A stretch of DNA of 64,000 bases from Muricoccus roseus (lineage in GTDB: Bacteria; Pseudomonadota; Alphaproteobacteria; Acetobacterales; Acetobacteraceae). The stretch is taken from contig NZ_FQZF01000005.1 of the NCBI RefSeq assembly GCF_900141905.1, forward strand, positions 62,001 to 126,000, given 5' to 3'. Shown piece after piece: positions 32,169 to 43,622 of the stretch (its first letter is position 1; every line of letters begins with the position of its first letter). The position numbers were made by a program, and so were the translations under genes. The notes beneath the pieces were generated by a model that saw only the letters and a list, made by a program, of their open reading frames with translations, had not been told where the DNA came from and made no database searches.

Positions 32169-34535
32169 TCAGGCCGCCCGGCTGTCCTGCCGGTTGACCC
32201 GGGCATGGAACTCCGCGGCGGACATGGGCCGGCCGAAGAGGTAGCCCTGCGCCTCGTCGCAACCCTCCGCCCGCAGCAGGGAGAGCTGCCCCTCATCCTC
32301 CACCCCCTCGGCATTGGTGGTGACATCCAGCGCGCTGCCGAGCGCGATGACCGCCCGCAGCAGCGCCACCGCCCTCGCATCCCGCGCGAGATGGCGGATG
32401 AAGGACCGGTCCACCTTGATCTTGTCGAAGCGAAAGCGCTGCAAGGTGGCCAGGGATGAATAGCCCGTCCCGAAATCATCCATCGCCAGCCGCACGCCGA
32501 GCGAGCGCAGCCGCGAGAGGATGCCGAGCGTCTCGGCGCTGTTGGCCAGCATCGCGGCCTCGGTGATCTCCAGCTCCAGCCGCTGCGGCGGCAGGCCGGA
32601 ACGCGCCAGCGCCTGTTCCACCGTCGCCACGAAGCTCGCCTGCCGCACCTGCAGGGGGGAGACGTTCACCGCCAGATGCAGGTCCCCCCAACCCCGCGCC
32701 ACATGGCAGGCCTGCTCCAGCACCCAGGCGCCGATCGGCACGATCAGGCCGGTCTGCTCCGCAAGCGGGATGAAGGTCTCGGGGCTGATCAGGCCGCGCG
32801 TGGGGTGGTGCCAGCGCAGCAGCGCCTCCGCTCCGGTGATCCGCCGCGTGGCAGTGGAGACCTGCGGCTGGAAGAGGATGGTCAGCTCCTGCCGGGCCAT
32901 GGCGTTGCGCAGATCGGCCACCAGCGCCCGGCGGGTGCGAAGCCGCTCGTCCATCGCGGGCTCGAACACGCGCAGGCAGGAGCCACCCTCCGCCTTCGCC
33001 TGATAGAGCGCCAGGTCGGCATCCTGCAGCAGCGCCTCCGGCCGGCCGTCGAAGCGGCCCGGCGGCATGATCGCGGCGCCGATGGAGACGCCGACGGACC
33101 GGTGGTCGGAGGCGATCGGCACCGGCTCCTCCATCACCGCCAGCAGCCGCCCCGCGAAGGCGGCCAGCTGCTCCGGCGCGTCCAGCCCCGGGGCGACGAG
33201 GACGAACTCGTCCCCGCCGATCCGGGCCAGCGTGTCGGTCGCCCTGAGGCAGCCGCGCAGCCGCCCGGCCACCACCCGCAGCACCTCGTCCCCGGCCGCA
33301 TGGCCGAGCGTGTCGTTCACCTCCTTGAAGTGGTCGAGGTCGAGGGCGAGCACGACCAGCCCCGTGCCGTCGCGCTGCGCGGCGGCGAAGGCCAGCTCCA
33401 GCCGGTCCCCCAGCAGGGCGCGGTTCGGCAGCCCGGTCAGCCCGTCGAAATTCGCCAGCCACCGCAGGCGCTCGGAAAGGCGGCTCCGCTCCGCCGCCGC
33501 GTCGCGGAAGAGGATGCAGGCATCGGTCAGCTCGATCACCTCGCGCGGCGCGCCCGGCGGCGCCGGGGGGATGGGCACGGCCAGGTCGCCCCGCCCCAGG
33601 CGGCGCAAGGCCTCGCTCAGTGCCGCCAGCATGCCGCCCAGCCGCCGCGCGGCCCCGGCCGCGAAGGTCATGCTGAGCGCCAGCACCAGCACGGCGCCGG
33701 ACAGGATCATGGCCAGGGTCTCGTCCATCGCCATGACCCCGGCGCTCGCCGGCAGGAGCAGGAGGATGGCCGGCCGCGTCCCCGAGAAGCCGCCGGGCAG
33801 GGAGCCGGGCAGTGGCATGCTCCGGGCCAGCCAGTTCCGCCCCTCGATCCGCAGGGTGCCGCTCCCTGAATGGTCCTCGGCCAGCGCATCCAGCAGCCAG
33901 GCCGGCGCCCAGCGGGTCACCGGGCCGGCCGGCAGAGGAATGGTGCTGACCCGCGCCTCCCCATCGACGACGAGGAAAAGGGCGCCCTGCTCCGCCGCCG
34001 CCAGCCCCTCGGCCAGGTCATAGCCCAGGGCGGCCGAGATCCGGGCCTCGGCCACCACCCCGCTTGGCAGAACAACGTTGAACAGGCTGCTGACGGAGGG
34101 GAGGCCGGCCGCGCCGCAAGCGGCGCCCGCCACGCCGCAGCCCTCCTCGATGCGCCCGCCCCGGTCCGGGTGCCCAGGGCTCTGGACCCGCAGTTCCAGC
34201 CCGCCGATCAAGGGCTCCCCGACCTGCAACTCGGAGAGCAGATGGCGCAGGAGCGCACCGTCGAGCGGCCGGTCCGCCGCCAACGTCTCGGCAAGCTGCT
34301 GGTCGCGGGAAAGCAGGCGGCCCAGGCCCTCAAGCCGGCCTCGCAGCTCCGCGATCCGCATCTCGACCCGGAGGCTGGCGGCACGAAGCGCGTCCTCGTC
34401 CCGGTCGCGCTGCTGGTCCCCCGCCAGCCACCCCACGCCGAGCACGGTCACCACGAGGCAGAGCAGGGAGGGCGCGGCCGAGAGGAAGAACAACCGCGAC
34501 CGCAAACCCTGCCAGGGAAGGAGACGCCCCGCCAT
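32169..34535 (-). CDS. Membrane GGDEF-EAL cyclic di-GMP synthase/phosphodiesterase
   Basis: The 788-residue product has an N-terminal membrane helix (about residues 15-38), a periplasmic sensor region, a second helix (about 275-300), a HAMP-like stretch, then a GGDEF domain with an intact GGDEF site (RIGGDEFVLVAPG) and an EAL domain. The EAL domain retains AEALLRWHHP, LAVNVSPLQVRQ, AMDDFGTGYSSLATL, FDKIKVDRSFI and TNAEGVED, so phosphodiesterase activity is plausible as well. Both outputs appear catalytically competent. The sensor has two cysteines (EEGCGVAGAAC) and no recognised ligand fold. It stands alone between convergent and minCDE genes. Confidence 0.93.
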   Translation of the reverse strand: MAGRLLPWQGLRSRLFFLSAAPSLLCLVVTVLGVGWLAGDQQRDRDEDALRAASLRVEMRIAELRGRLEGLGRLLSRDQQLAETLAADRPLDGALLRHLLSELQVGEPLIGGLELRVQSPGHPDRGGRIEEGCGVAGAACGAAGLPSVSSLFNVVLPSGVVAEARISAALGYDLAEGLAAAEQGALFLVVDGEARVSTIPLPAGPVTRWAPAWLLDALAEDHSGSGTLRIEGRNWLARSMPLPGSLPGGFSGTRPAILLLLPASAGVMAMDETLAMILSGAVLVLALSMTFAAGAARRLGGMLAALSEALRRLGRGDLAVPIPPAPPGAPREVIELTDACILFRDAAAERSRLSERLRWLANFDGLTGLPNRALLGDRLELAFAAAQRDGTGLVVLALDLDHFKEVNDTLGHAAGDEVLRVVAGRLRGCLRATDTLARIGGDEFVLVAPGLDAPEQLAAFAGRLLAVMEEPVPIASDHRSVGVSIGAAIMPPGRFDGRPEALLQDADLALYQAKAEGGSCLRVFEPAMDERLRTRRALVADLRNAMARQELTILFQPQVSTATRRITGAEALLRWHHPTRGLISPETFIPLAEQTGLIVPIGAWVLEQACHVARGWGDLHLAVNVSPLQVRQASFVATVEQALARSGLPPQRLELEITEAAMLANSAETLGILSRLRSLGVRLAMDDFGTGYSSLATLQRFRFDKIKVDRSFIRHLARDARAVALLRAVIALGSALDVTTNAEGVEDEGQLSLLRAEGCDEAQGYLFGRPMSAAEFHARVNRQDSRAA

Positions 34536-34616
34536 CCGCCTGATTCCCGCATAATTCCATGCGGATCATGGCGCGGGGCGCCTTGCCCGATCGTTAAACG
34601 CCGGGAAAGCGTGCCC

Positions 34617-34894
34617 TCAGGAGGCGCGCCGCACCGGCTCCGGGCCCGGGATCTCGACCGCGATCGCGAGGGTGGACAGGTCCCCGCCCCGCTCCAGCGA
34701 CACATTCACCCGGCCGGGATCGATCGAGACATGCCGGGCCACCAGCTCGATGATCTCCTTCTGAAGCTTGGGCAGGAAATCCTCGCCCTTGCGGGAGATG
34801 CGCTCATGCGCGAGCACGATCTGCAGCCGCTCCTTGGCCTGGGAAGCGGTCTGCGGGGCCTCCGCCTGCTTGCCGCGGAAGAGCTTCAGCCAGC

Positions 34895-34898
<4 letters not shown>
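34617..34898 (-). CDS. minE: Cell division topological specificity factor MinE
   Basis: The 93-residue MinE drives MinD-MinC oscillation so that division occurs at midcell. It has the N-terminal membrane/MinD-binding segment (WLKLFRGKQAEAPQTASQAK), ERLQIVLAHER and a C-terminal topological domain (LPKLQKEIIELVARHVSID, VNVSLERGGDLSTLAIAVEI). The start overlaps the minD stop as ATGA. It is the last gene of minCDE. Confidence 0.96.
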
Positions 34899-35713
<815 letters not shown>

Positions 35714-35850
35714 GCGCCGCTCTCCAACCCCCTCATCCCGCAGCCCGCCCCTGCTCGGCCGCCCCTGTTCGGCCGGCGGGGCGAAACATTGCACTCCATC
35801 GCATGCCCGGCGCCGGCCCTGCAAAGGGGATTCCGGCCTGCCGGGCAGGC

Positions 35851-36594
35851 TCAGCCCAGCTTGTCGAACCGCATGCTCTCCCCGATGAGGCAGACCTGCA
35901 CGGCCCGCCCCAGCGGCGCGTCCCCCAACCCGTCCCGCACCGCGTAATAGCCGGCGATCGAGACCAGCTCCGGCTCGAAGTTCAGGGCGAAGATGCGGGC
36001 GGACAGGTTCTCCGACCCGCCCGCGATCGCCCGGCCCCGCAGGGCCCCGTAAACATGCACATTCCCGTCCGCGATCACCTCCGCGCCCGGATTCACGGTC
36101 CCGCGCACGATCAGGTCGCAGCCCTGCGCCCAGATACGCTGCCCGGCGCGCACGGCCTGGTCCACCACCATGGTCGGCTGCCAGCCCGAAGGGGGTGGCG
36201 GTTCGGGGACCGGCTCGGGCATGGGGGCAGGCGCCGGGGCCGGCGCGGCCGCCAGCGGCTGCTCCCCGGCCGCCCGCAGCGGAGGCAGGCCGGCGGCCTG
36301 CGCTGCTGCCCGCAGCTCGGGCCCGCCGCCCGTGGTCCCGATCGGGGCGATCTGGACACCCCGGAGCTGGGCGATGAGATGGTTGAAATCGGGCGCCGCC
36401 GCCGGGTCCAGGTCGTCCAGCCCCAGCACGATCGGTGCATTCCGCAGGAAGCCCGGCGCCCGCCGGAACTGATCGGCCAGCGCAGGAACGACCACCTCCA
36501 CCCGCGGGTCGAGCAGGCGCAGCACCAGGAGGTTGAAATTCGCCCCGCGCAGCCGGAACGGCTCCAATCGGGCTTCGGACGCGGGAGAGGACAT
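35851..36594 (-). CDS. minC: Septum-site determining protein MinC
   Basis: The 247-residue inhibitor of FtsZ polymerisation has an N-terminal FtsZ-binding domain (RLRGANFNLLVLRLLD, APIVLGLDDL), a Pro/Ala-rich linker (about residues 115-140) and the C-terminal beta-helix domain (RIWAQGCDLIVRGTVNPGAE, GNVHVYGALRGRAIAGGSE, IFALNFEPELVSIAGYY). Gene order minC-minD-minE is the standard one. The 145-bp divergent region towards the thioesterase gene shows no distinct operator. Confidence 0.95.
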   Translation of the reverse strand: MSSPASEARLEPFRLRGANFNLLVLRLLDPRVEVVVPALADQFRRAPGFLRNAPIVLGLDDLDPAAAPDFNHLIAQLRGVQIAPIGTTGGGPELRAAAQAAGLPPLRAAGEQPLAAAPAPAPAPMPEPVPEPPPPSGWQPTMVVDQAVRAGQRIWAQGCDLIVRGTVNPGAEVIADGNVHVYGALRGRAIAGGSENLSARIFALNFEPELVSIAGYYAVRDGLGDAPLGRAVQVCLIGESMRFDKLG

Positions 36595-36739
36595 ACCGGG
36601 CTGCGTGATCCTGAGGGCGGGGGTCTCGCCCTCACATTACAGGGAAGTGTCCGGCAGGCGAAGCCTTGCGCCACGTTGCCGACACGCGGACCCTGCGGCG
36701 CGGCCCCAGGGCCACATCGCAACCCACAGGCGAGGTCCC

Positions 36740-37180
36740 ATGAGCGGCAAGACGCGCCCGACCCGGGCGGATTACCGGCACTTCCTCGAAATCCCCACCC
36801 GCTGGGGCGACAACGACGCCTATGCCCACCTCAACAACGTCGTCTATTATTCCTTCTTCGACACAGTCGTGTCCCGCTTCCTGCTGGAATCCGGCGCCAT
36901 CGACCTCAAAACCTCGCCCGTGATCGGCGTGGTGGTCGAAACGGGCTGCCGCTACCTCGCCCCCATCGCCTTCCCGGACCTCGTGACCGCTGGCCTCCGC
37001 GTCGCCCGCATCGGCAACACCTCAATCCGCTACGAAATCGGCATCTTCCGCAACGCCGAAGACCAGGCGAGCGCCGAAGGCCACTTCATCCACGTCTATG
37101 TGGACCGGGAGACCCAAACCCGCCCTACCCCCCTTCCCCAGGCCCTGCGGGACGCCGTGGCGCCGCTGGTTGTCGGGTAG
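36740..37180 (+). CDS. 4HBT-family acyl-CoA thioesterase
   Basis: The 146-residue hotdog-fold protein has IPTRWGDNDAYAHLNNVVYY, in which the Asp and the HLNN tract form the usual YbgC/FadM-like active-site region, then SPVIGVVVETGCRYLAPIAF and IGNTSIRYEIGIF. It should hydrolyse acyl-CoA thioesters; the substrate is unknown. The frame upstream of the ATG at 36740 is antisense to minC. Repeat copy C begins six bases past its stop. Confidence 0.87.
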   Translation: MSGKTRPTRADYRHFLEIPTRWGDNDAYAHLNNVVYYSFFDTVVSRFLLESGAIDLKTSPVIGVVVETGCRYLAPIAFPDLVTAGLRVARIGNTSIRYEIGIFRNAEDQASAEGHFIHVYVDRETQTRPTPLPQALRDAVAPLVVG

Positions 37181-37186
37181 GGAAGA

Positions 37187-37430
37187 GGAGGGCTCCGCCC
37201 TCCACCCGCCAAGCGCCTGAGGCTCTTGGAACCCCGTTCGACTGCCGTGGATACCCCGGATCGAGGGGGTCTCCCGTTGAGGGTGCCTCTTCCTGCCTCT
37301 TCAGTCGCCTGAGGTCCTAGACCTCAGGCGCACCGTCAGCCCAGCGATTCCAAACTCTGAGAAAAAGATGATGATGAGGGGTCCAGGGAGAGGAAGAATT
37401 CCTTCTTCCTCTCCCCGGGACAGACCGACA
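37187..37430 (+). repeat. Dispersed multi-hairpin intergenic repeat, copy C (short form)
   Basis: This 244-bp copy fills the gap between convergent genes. Its GGAGGGC hairpin (37187-37203) starts six bases after the thioesterase stop and its GACAGACCGACA end is 11 bp from the ggt stop. The CCAAGCGCCT/AGGCTCTTGG stem has one mismatch, and the terminal stem CCAGGG.../...CCCCGG one A-C mismatch. It is thus the most decayed copy, while the GCCTGAGGTC stem is intact. The long-form GTCGAAGGC hairpin is absent. Confidence 0.92.
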
Positions 37431-37441
37431 CCCCAAAAACC

Positions 37442-39091
37442 TCAGGGCCGCTGTTCCGGCACGAAGCGCACCCCCGGCCGCGCCAGCCCGCCGCCGATCC
37501 CGACTGGCGTGCCGTCTGCCCGCCAGCAGGCCGCGCCCGTCAGCGTGCCGTCCGGCCCGAAGGCCACGGCCCCCATGCCGCCGCCCACCGTGGGCACGCG
37601 CAGGGTCCGGTGCCCCCGCGCCACGAGCGCCGCCTCGGTCTCGGTGCTGATGCCGGGCTCCAGCTCCAGCAGGTGGCCCTGGCTCCAGACCCGCGGGGCT
37701 TCCACCGCCTCCTGCAGCGACATGCGGTGGTCCAGCAGGTTGATGATGGCCTGCATGGCCGAGCCGAAGATGCGCAGCCCACCTGGGAGGCCCAGCGCCA
37801 CCACCGGCTTCCCGTCCTTCAGCACCATCATCGGCGCCATGGAGGTGAAAACCCGCTTTCCCGGCGCGACCGAGAGCGCTTTTCCCGGATGCGGGTCGAA
37901 GTTGTACATGTAGTTGTTGGCCACCATCCCCGTGCCCGGCACGGTGAAGCGCGCGCCGAACAGGCTGTTGATGGTCTGGGTGGTGGCGATGATCGTGCCC
38001 TGCCCGTCCGCCACGGTCACATGCGTGGTGTTGGCCGATTCCATCAGCCCCGCCCCGGGCGCCCAGTCCCGCGCATGCGCCATGTCGATCTCGCCGCGCC
38101 GCGCCTCGGCATAGTCGCGCGCCGTCAGCTGGGCCACCGGCACCTCGACGAAGGCCGGGTCGGCGGTCGCCACGGCGCGGTCGGCGAAGGCCATCTTCAG
38201 CGCCTCGGCCAGGAGATGCACGGCATCGGCGGAGCCGGTCCCGAGCGCGCGCAGGTCGAAGCCCTCCAGAACATGCAGCATCTGCGCGATATGCACGCCG
38301 GCCGAGGAAGGCGGCGGCGGCCCGATCACCTCATGGCCCCGGTAGAAGGCGCGGATCGCCTCGCGCTCCACCGGCGCGGCGGCGTGCAGATCCGCAGCGG
38401 TGATCAGCCCGCCCGCCGCCCGCATATGCGCCGCCAGGGCATCGCCGAGCTGGCCGTCATGCAGCGCATCCGGCCCCACAGCCGCGATCAGGCGCAGCGT
38501 GTCCGCGTAATCCGGGCGCAGCACGCGGTCCCCGGCGCGGATGGGCGTGCCCTGCGGCAGGAAGATGGCCGCGAGCCCCTCATCCGTCGCCAGCTCCTTC
38601 GCATTGTCGCCCACAGCGTCGGCCAGGTAGGGCGTGGCGCGCCATCCCCGCGCGGCGCAACGGATCGCGGGCTCCAGCACATCGGCCAGCGGCAGGGTAC
38701 CGTAGCGCGACAGGGTGTGGCACCAGGCCCGCAGCGCGCCGGGCACAGCCATGGCGAGCGGCCCGAAATGGTTCTGCCGCCCCACCGTCTCCTGATAGTC
38801 CGGCAGCACATCGGACACGGTGCGGTACATGTCCGGCCGCGCGGCGGCGGGCGCGGTGGAAAGCCCGTCCACCACCACATGCCGCCCATCCGGCAGGCGC
38901 AGATGCGCCACCCCGCCCCCGAGGATGCCGACCATCATCGGCTCCACCACCGTCAAGGTGAACAGCGCCGCGATCGCCGCATCGACCGCGTTGCCGCCCG
39001 CCAGCAGCATCTCCGACCCCGCCGCCGAGGCCAGCGGATGGTTGGTCACCACCATGCCCTTGTGGGCCGTGACGGGATGCTTCTCGGTCAT
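37442..39091 (-). CDS. ggt: Gamma-glutamyltransferase family (Ntn-hydrolase), no signal peptide
   Basis: The 549-residue product matches the GGT family along its length: MVVTNHPLASAAGSEMLLAG, NAVDAAIAALFTLTVVEP, GILGGG, the autoprocessing and nucleophile Thr in SANTTHVTVADGQG (Thr355) and GLPGGLRIFGSAMQAIINLL. Most bacterial GGTs are exported, but here the ATG at 39091 starts directly at the domain and no leader can be read. It therefore probably acts in the cytoplasm. Its position at the end of an amine-type ABC transporter operon suggests hydrolysis of a gamma-glutamylated intermediate, or an acylase role. Confidence 0.88.
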   Translation of the reverse strand: MTEKHPVTAHKGMVVTNHPLASAAGSEMLLAGGNAVDAAIAALFTLTVVEPMMVGILGGGVAHLRLPDGRHVVVDGLSTAPAAARPDMYRTVSDVLPDYQETVGRQNHFGPLAMAVPGALRAWCHTLSRYGTLPLADVLEPAIRCAARGWRATPYLADAVGDNAKELATDEGLAAIFLPQGTPIRAGDRVLRPDYADTLRLIAAVGPDALHDGQLGDALAAHMRAAGGLITAADLHAAAPVEREAIRAFYRGHEVIGPPPPSSAGVHIAQMLHVLEGFDLRALGTGSADAVHLLAEALKMAFADRAVATADPAFVEVPVAQLTARDYAEARRGEIDMAHARDWAPGAGLMESANTTHVTVADGQGTIIATTQTINSLFGARFTVPGTGMVANNYMYNFDPHPGKALSVAPGKRVFTSMAPMMVLKDGKPVVALGLPGGLRIFGSAMQAIINLLDHRMSLQEAVEAPRVWSQGHLLELEPGISTETEAALVARGHRTLRVPTVGGGMGAVAFGPDGTLTGAACWRADGTPVGIGGGLARPGVRFVPEQRP

Positions 39092-39164
39092 GGGGAGGCC
39101 TTCGATAGGAGCAGCGGCGCGCGCCCGGCAGGGCGTGGATTCATGCCCCATCCCGGGCGGCGCG

Positions 39165-39950
39165 TTAATCCCTGCGCTGCCGCCGCAAGGCGAGGTCCAG
39201 CAACAGCAGCAGCACCGTCATCGCCACCAGAAGCACGGCCACGGCAGCCATGGCCGGGTCCAGGTTCTCGTTGATCCCGTCCCAGATCTTCCGCGGCAGG
39301 GTGAAGACGCGGCGGGAGGCGATGAAGAGCACCACCACCAGCTCGTCCCAGGAATGGATGAAGGCGAAGATAGCGCCGGAGACGATCCCCGGCGCGATGC
39401 GCGGCAGGATCACCCAGCGCAGCGTCTGAGGCAGCGAGGCCCCCATGCCCCGCGCCGCGCTCTCCAGCCGTGGGTCGAAGGCCGCCAGCGCCGTGGAGAC
39501 GGTGATGACCACATAGGGAATGCCCGTCACCCCATGCGCGATCACCACCCCGGTGAAGCTGTCCAGTAGCCCGAGCTTCGCGAAGTACCGGTACAGCCCG
39601 ATGGCATAGGCGATGCTGGGGATAATGATCGGCAGCAGCATCAGCGCGCGCACGAGCTCCGTGCTGCGCCGCGAGAGCCGCCAGCAGCCGATCGCGCAAA
39701 GCGTTCCCAGCACCACCGCCAGCACGGTGGAGGCCACCGCGATGAAGGCCGATTGCAGGATGGCATTCGTCCAGGCCGGCGTCGTCAGCAGCCGCAGGTA
39801 GTGCTCGCCGGACAGGGCGTGCACGGGCAGCGAGAGGAAGCGCTGATCGGTCAGGGAGACCGGCAGGATGATGGTGATGGGCAGGATGAGATAGATCACC
39901 GTCGCCCAGGCGACCGCCCCGTTCAGCCAGCCCGGCCGATACCCGCCCAT
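39165..39950 (-). CDS. ABC transporter permease, PotC type
   Basis: The 261-residue product has six membrane helices and the permease-ATPase coupling loop ESAARGMGASLPQTLRWVILP (EAA motif). It matches the second permease of spermidine/putrescine-type importers. It starts five bases after the stop of the preceding permease gene, so it belongs to the same operon as the ATPase and binding protein genes upstream. Confidence 0.92.
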   Translation of the reverse strand: MGGYRPGWLNGAVAWATVIYLILPITIILPVSLTDQRFLSLPVHALSGEHYLRLLTTPAWTNAILQSAFIAVASTVLAVVLGTLCAIGCWRLSRRSTELVRALMLLPIIIPSIAYAIGLYRYFAKLGLLDSFTGVVIAHGVTGIPYVVITVSTALAAFDPRLESAARGMGASLPQTLRWVILPRIAPGIVSGAIFAFIHSWDELVVVLFIASRRVFTLPRKIWDGINENLDPAMAAVAVLLVAMTVLLLLLDLALRRQRRD

Positions 39951-39954
39951 CGCC

Positions 39955-40796
39955 TCAGCCCCCCGCCCCGAAGAGCCGCCGCAGGTTCACCAGCCGCGAG
40001 AAGACCGCGAGCGTGGCGAGGATGGCGACGACCAGCACGGTCGCCATCATCGCGCCCAACCCCCAGCGGATGAGGTCGAGGATCTGCAGCTTGATCCATT
40101 CGGCCACCATCAGCGTCTTGCCGCCGCCCAGAATGGCCGGGGTGATGTAGAAGCCCAGCGAGAAGATGAAGACCAGCACCCCCGCCGCGATCACCCCCGG
40201 CAGGGAAAGCGGCAGGAATACCCGCAGGAACGCCCCCGTCCGGCTCGCGCCCAGCCCCCGCGCCGCGGCCAGCACCCGCGGGTCGATCTCGCGCATGGCC
40301 GAGAGCATCGGCAGCACCGCATAGGGCACCATGTAGTGCACCATCCCGATGATGATGCCGAACTCGTTCCAGACGAGCGAAAGCGGCTGGTCGATCACCC
40401 CCGCCGCCAGCAGCCCCTCATTCACCAGCCCCTGGCGCCGCAGCAGCGTCACCCAAGCGAAGGCGCGCACCAGCACGGAAATCCAGAGCGGCACCAGCAC
40501 GGCCAGCAGCCACCAGCGCTGCGCCCGTGGCCCCGCCAGGGCGATGCGATAGGCCAGCACATAGCCGAGCAGCAGCGCGACCGCCGTGGTCACCACCCCG
40601 ATCCGCAGCGTGGTCCCGATCACCCGCTGCACGCTCTCGCTTGTGAAGAGCCGCTCGTAATTGCCCAGGCCCGGAGAGGGCTCCGTCACGCTGATCGCCA
40701 GCACCTGCAGGATCGGCGCGACATAAAAAGCAGTCATCAGCAGGAAGGCGGGCAGGATCAGCGCCCACCACCCCGCGGCATGGCGGCCCTTCGGGC

Positions 40797-40800
<4 letters not shown>
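39955..40800 (-). CDS. ABC transporter permease, PotB type
   Basis: The 281-residue product has six membrane helices and the EAA loop LAAARGLGASRTGAFLRVFLP. It is the first permease of the importer, with the long periplasmic loop after helix 1 (TEPSPGLGNYERLF) usual for PotB-like proteins. Its start overlaps the ATPase gene stop by four bases. Confidence 0.92.
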
Positions 40801-41911
<1,111 letters not shown>

Positions 41912-41915
<4 letters not shown>

Positions 41916-42682
41916 GACGCGTAGTCCGGCTGCTCGTGGTCCAGCTTCCGCCGCAGCGCCTGCCAGGGCAGCCAGCCCTTCACCGGGCTGTCGCCCATCT
42001 GGTCGCGCGCCCGCACCACCACCTCCTCCGGCGGAATGTCCAGCGGCGCGCCGCTGGACTGCGCGGCGAGCTGGATGCGGCAGGACTGCTCCAGATAGTA
42101 CATCCAGTAGAAGGCCTCCGCGACCGTGCGCCCGACCGTCAGCAGCCCATGATGCCGCAGGATCATGCAGGGCTTGTCCCCCATGTCCCGTACCAGCCGC
42201 TCCCGCTCGCCCAGATTGTCGTCCGCCGCGATGCCCTCATACTCGTGCACGGCCACGCGCCCGTGGAATTCCGTGCTGATCTGGTTCAGCGGCAGCAGCC
42301 CGCCCTTCTGGGCGGCCACCGCCATGCCCGCCAGCGTATGCGTGTGCATCACGCAATGCGCGCGCGGCGCGCCGAGATGCAGCGCGGAATGGATGACGAA
42401 GCCCGCCGGGTTCACCGGCCAGCTCGTCTCCTGCGCCGGCTCGCCCGCCGCATCCACCAGCACGAGGGAGGAGGCGGTGATCTCCTCGAAGAGCAGCCCG
42501 TAGGGGTTCACCAGGAACCGGTGCCCCTCCCCCGGCACGCGCACGGAGAGATGCGTGAAGACGAGATCCGTCATCCCGAACAGGGCGAAGAGACGGTAGG
42601 CCGCGGCCAGGTCGCGCCGCAGCTCGGCCTCGGTCGGCACATGGTTCGGGTCCGGCCGGACCGGCGGCGGGGGAAGCGGCAT
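41912..42682 (-). CDS. Class II aldolase/adducin family protein
   Basis: The 256-residue product has the zinc-binding HTHTLAGMA and RHHGLLTVG tracts of class II aldolases, preceded by TDLVFTHLSVRVPG and NPYGLLFEEI. It probably acts as a lyase or decarboxylase on a small hydroxy or keto acid; the substrate is unknown. The ATG at 42682 lies one base past the stop of the reductase gene upstream, and the gene overlaps the ATPase gene downstream. Being embedded between catabolic and transport genes, it should act on what the importer brings in. Confidence 0.88.
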
Positions 42683-42683
42683 G

Positions 42684-43619
42684 TCAGTAGCCCCGCTCGG
42701 GATCATAGAGGTTGGGCAGCGCCGCCCCCGCCTCGAAGGCGGCGATCGCATCCGCCACGTAGCGCGCCCGCTCCCGCCGCCGCGCAACGCTCGCTACATG
42801 CGGTGTGACGGTCACCTTCGGATGCGACCAGAGCGGGCTGTCCTCCGGCAGAGGCTCGGGGTCGAAAACGTCCAGTACGGCGCCGGAGAGATGCCCGGAA
42901 TCGAGGGCCGCGATCAGCTCCGGCACCACCACATGCGAGCCCCGCGCCGCATTCACCAGCGCGGCGCCTTCCGGCAGCTTCGCGAGCAACCCGGCATTCA
43001 CGATGCCGGCGGTTTCCGGCGTGGAGGGCAGCAGGCAGACCAGCACGTTGCTGCGCGCCAGAAAGGCGTCCAGCTCCGCTTCGCCAGCATAGCTCTCCGC
43101 CCCTTCCACCGCCTTGCGGGAGCGGGACCAGCCGATCACGCGGTAGCCCAGCCCGCGCAGCATCGGCACGGCGGCCGCACCCAGCGTGCCCAGCCCCATG
43201 ATGCCCACCGTCAGGTCGCGCGCCGTGTCCTCGCCCACCTTGTAGCCCCAGCGCCGCTCGGCCTGCTGGCGGGCGAAGTCCCGCCCATGCCGCAGCAGGG
43301 TCAGGCAGGCCCAGGCGATGTACTCGCCCATGCGCTGCCCGGTCTCCTCGCCGCCCATCCGCACCAGCGGAACGTGCCGGGGCCATGCCGGGTCGCGCGT
43401 GATGTGGTCCACCCCCGCGCCGAGCGAGAAGATCGCCCGCAGGTTCGGAAAGCCCGCCAGCCAGCCCGGCTCCGGCTCCCAGGCCAGCACATAGGCCGTG
43501 TCCTCGGCCCGAAGGTCAGGCGCGTCGAAGGGCTTCGCCACGAGGCCCGGCCGCAGCTCGGCCAGCAGCTCGCACCAGTTCTGGCGCACCTTGGCGCCCT
43601 CGGCCTTTACCAGAAGCAT
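42684..43619 (-). CDS. GhrA-type glyoxylate/hydroxypyruvate reductase (D-2-hydroxyacid dehydrogenase)
   Basis: The 311-residue product has the NAD(P) fold VGIMGLGTLGAAAVPMLRG, the catalytic Arg in LVNAARGSHVV, the Glu in FDPEPLPEDSP and the His in VTVTPHVASVA. The short N-terminal domain and SLGAGVDHI tract match GhrA rather than SerA. It interconverts a 2-keto acid and a D-2-hydroxy acid in the cytoplasm. It lies three bases after the binding-protein gene stop. Confidence 0.9.
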   Translation of the reverse strand: MLLVKAEGAKVRQNWCELLAELRPGLVAKPFDAPDLRAEDTAYVLAWEPEPGWLAGFPNLRAIFSLGAGVDHITRDPAWPRHVPLVRMGGEETGQRMGEYIAWACLTLLRHGRDFARQQAERRWGYKVGEDTARDLTVGIMGLGTLGAAAVPMLRGLGYRVIGWSRSRKAVEGAESYAGEAELDAFLARSNVLVCLLPSTPETAGIVNAGLLAKLPEGAALVNAARGSHVVVPELIAALDSGHLSGAVLDVFDPEPLPEDSPLWSHPKVTVTPHVASVARRRERARYVADAIAAFEAGAALPNLYDPERGY

Positions 43620-43622
43620 GAA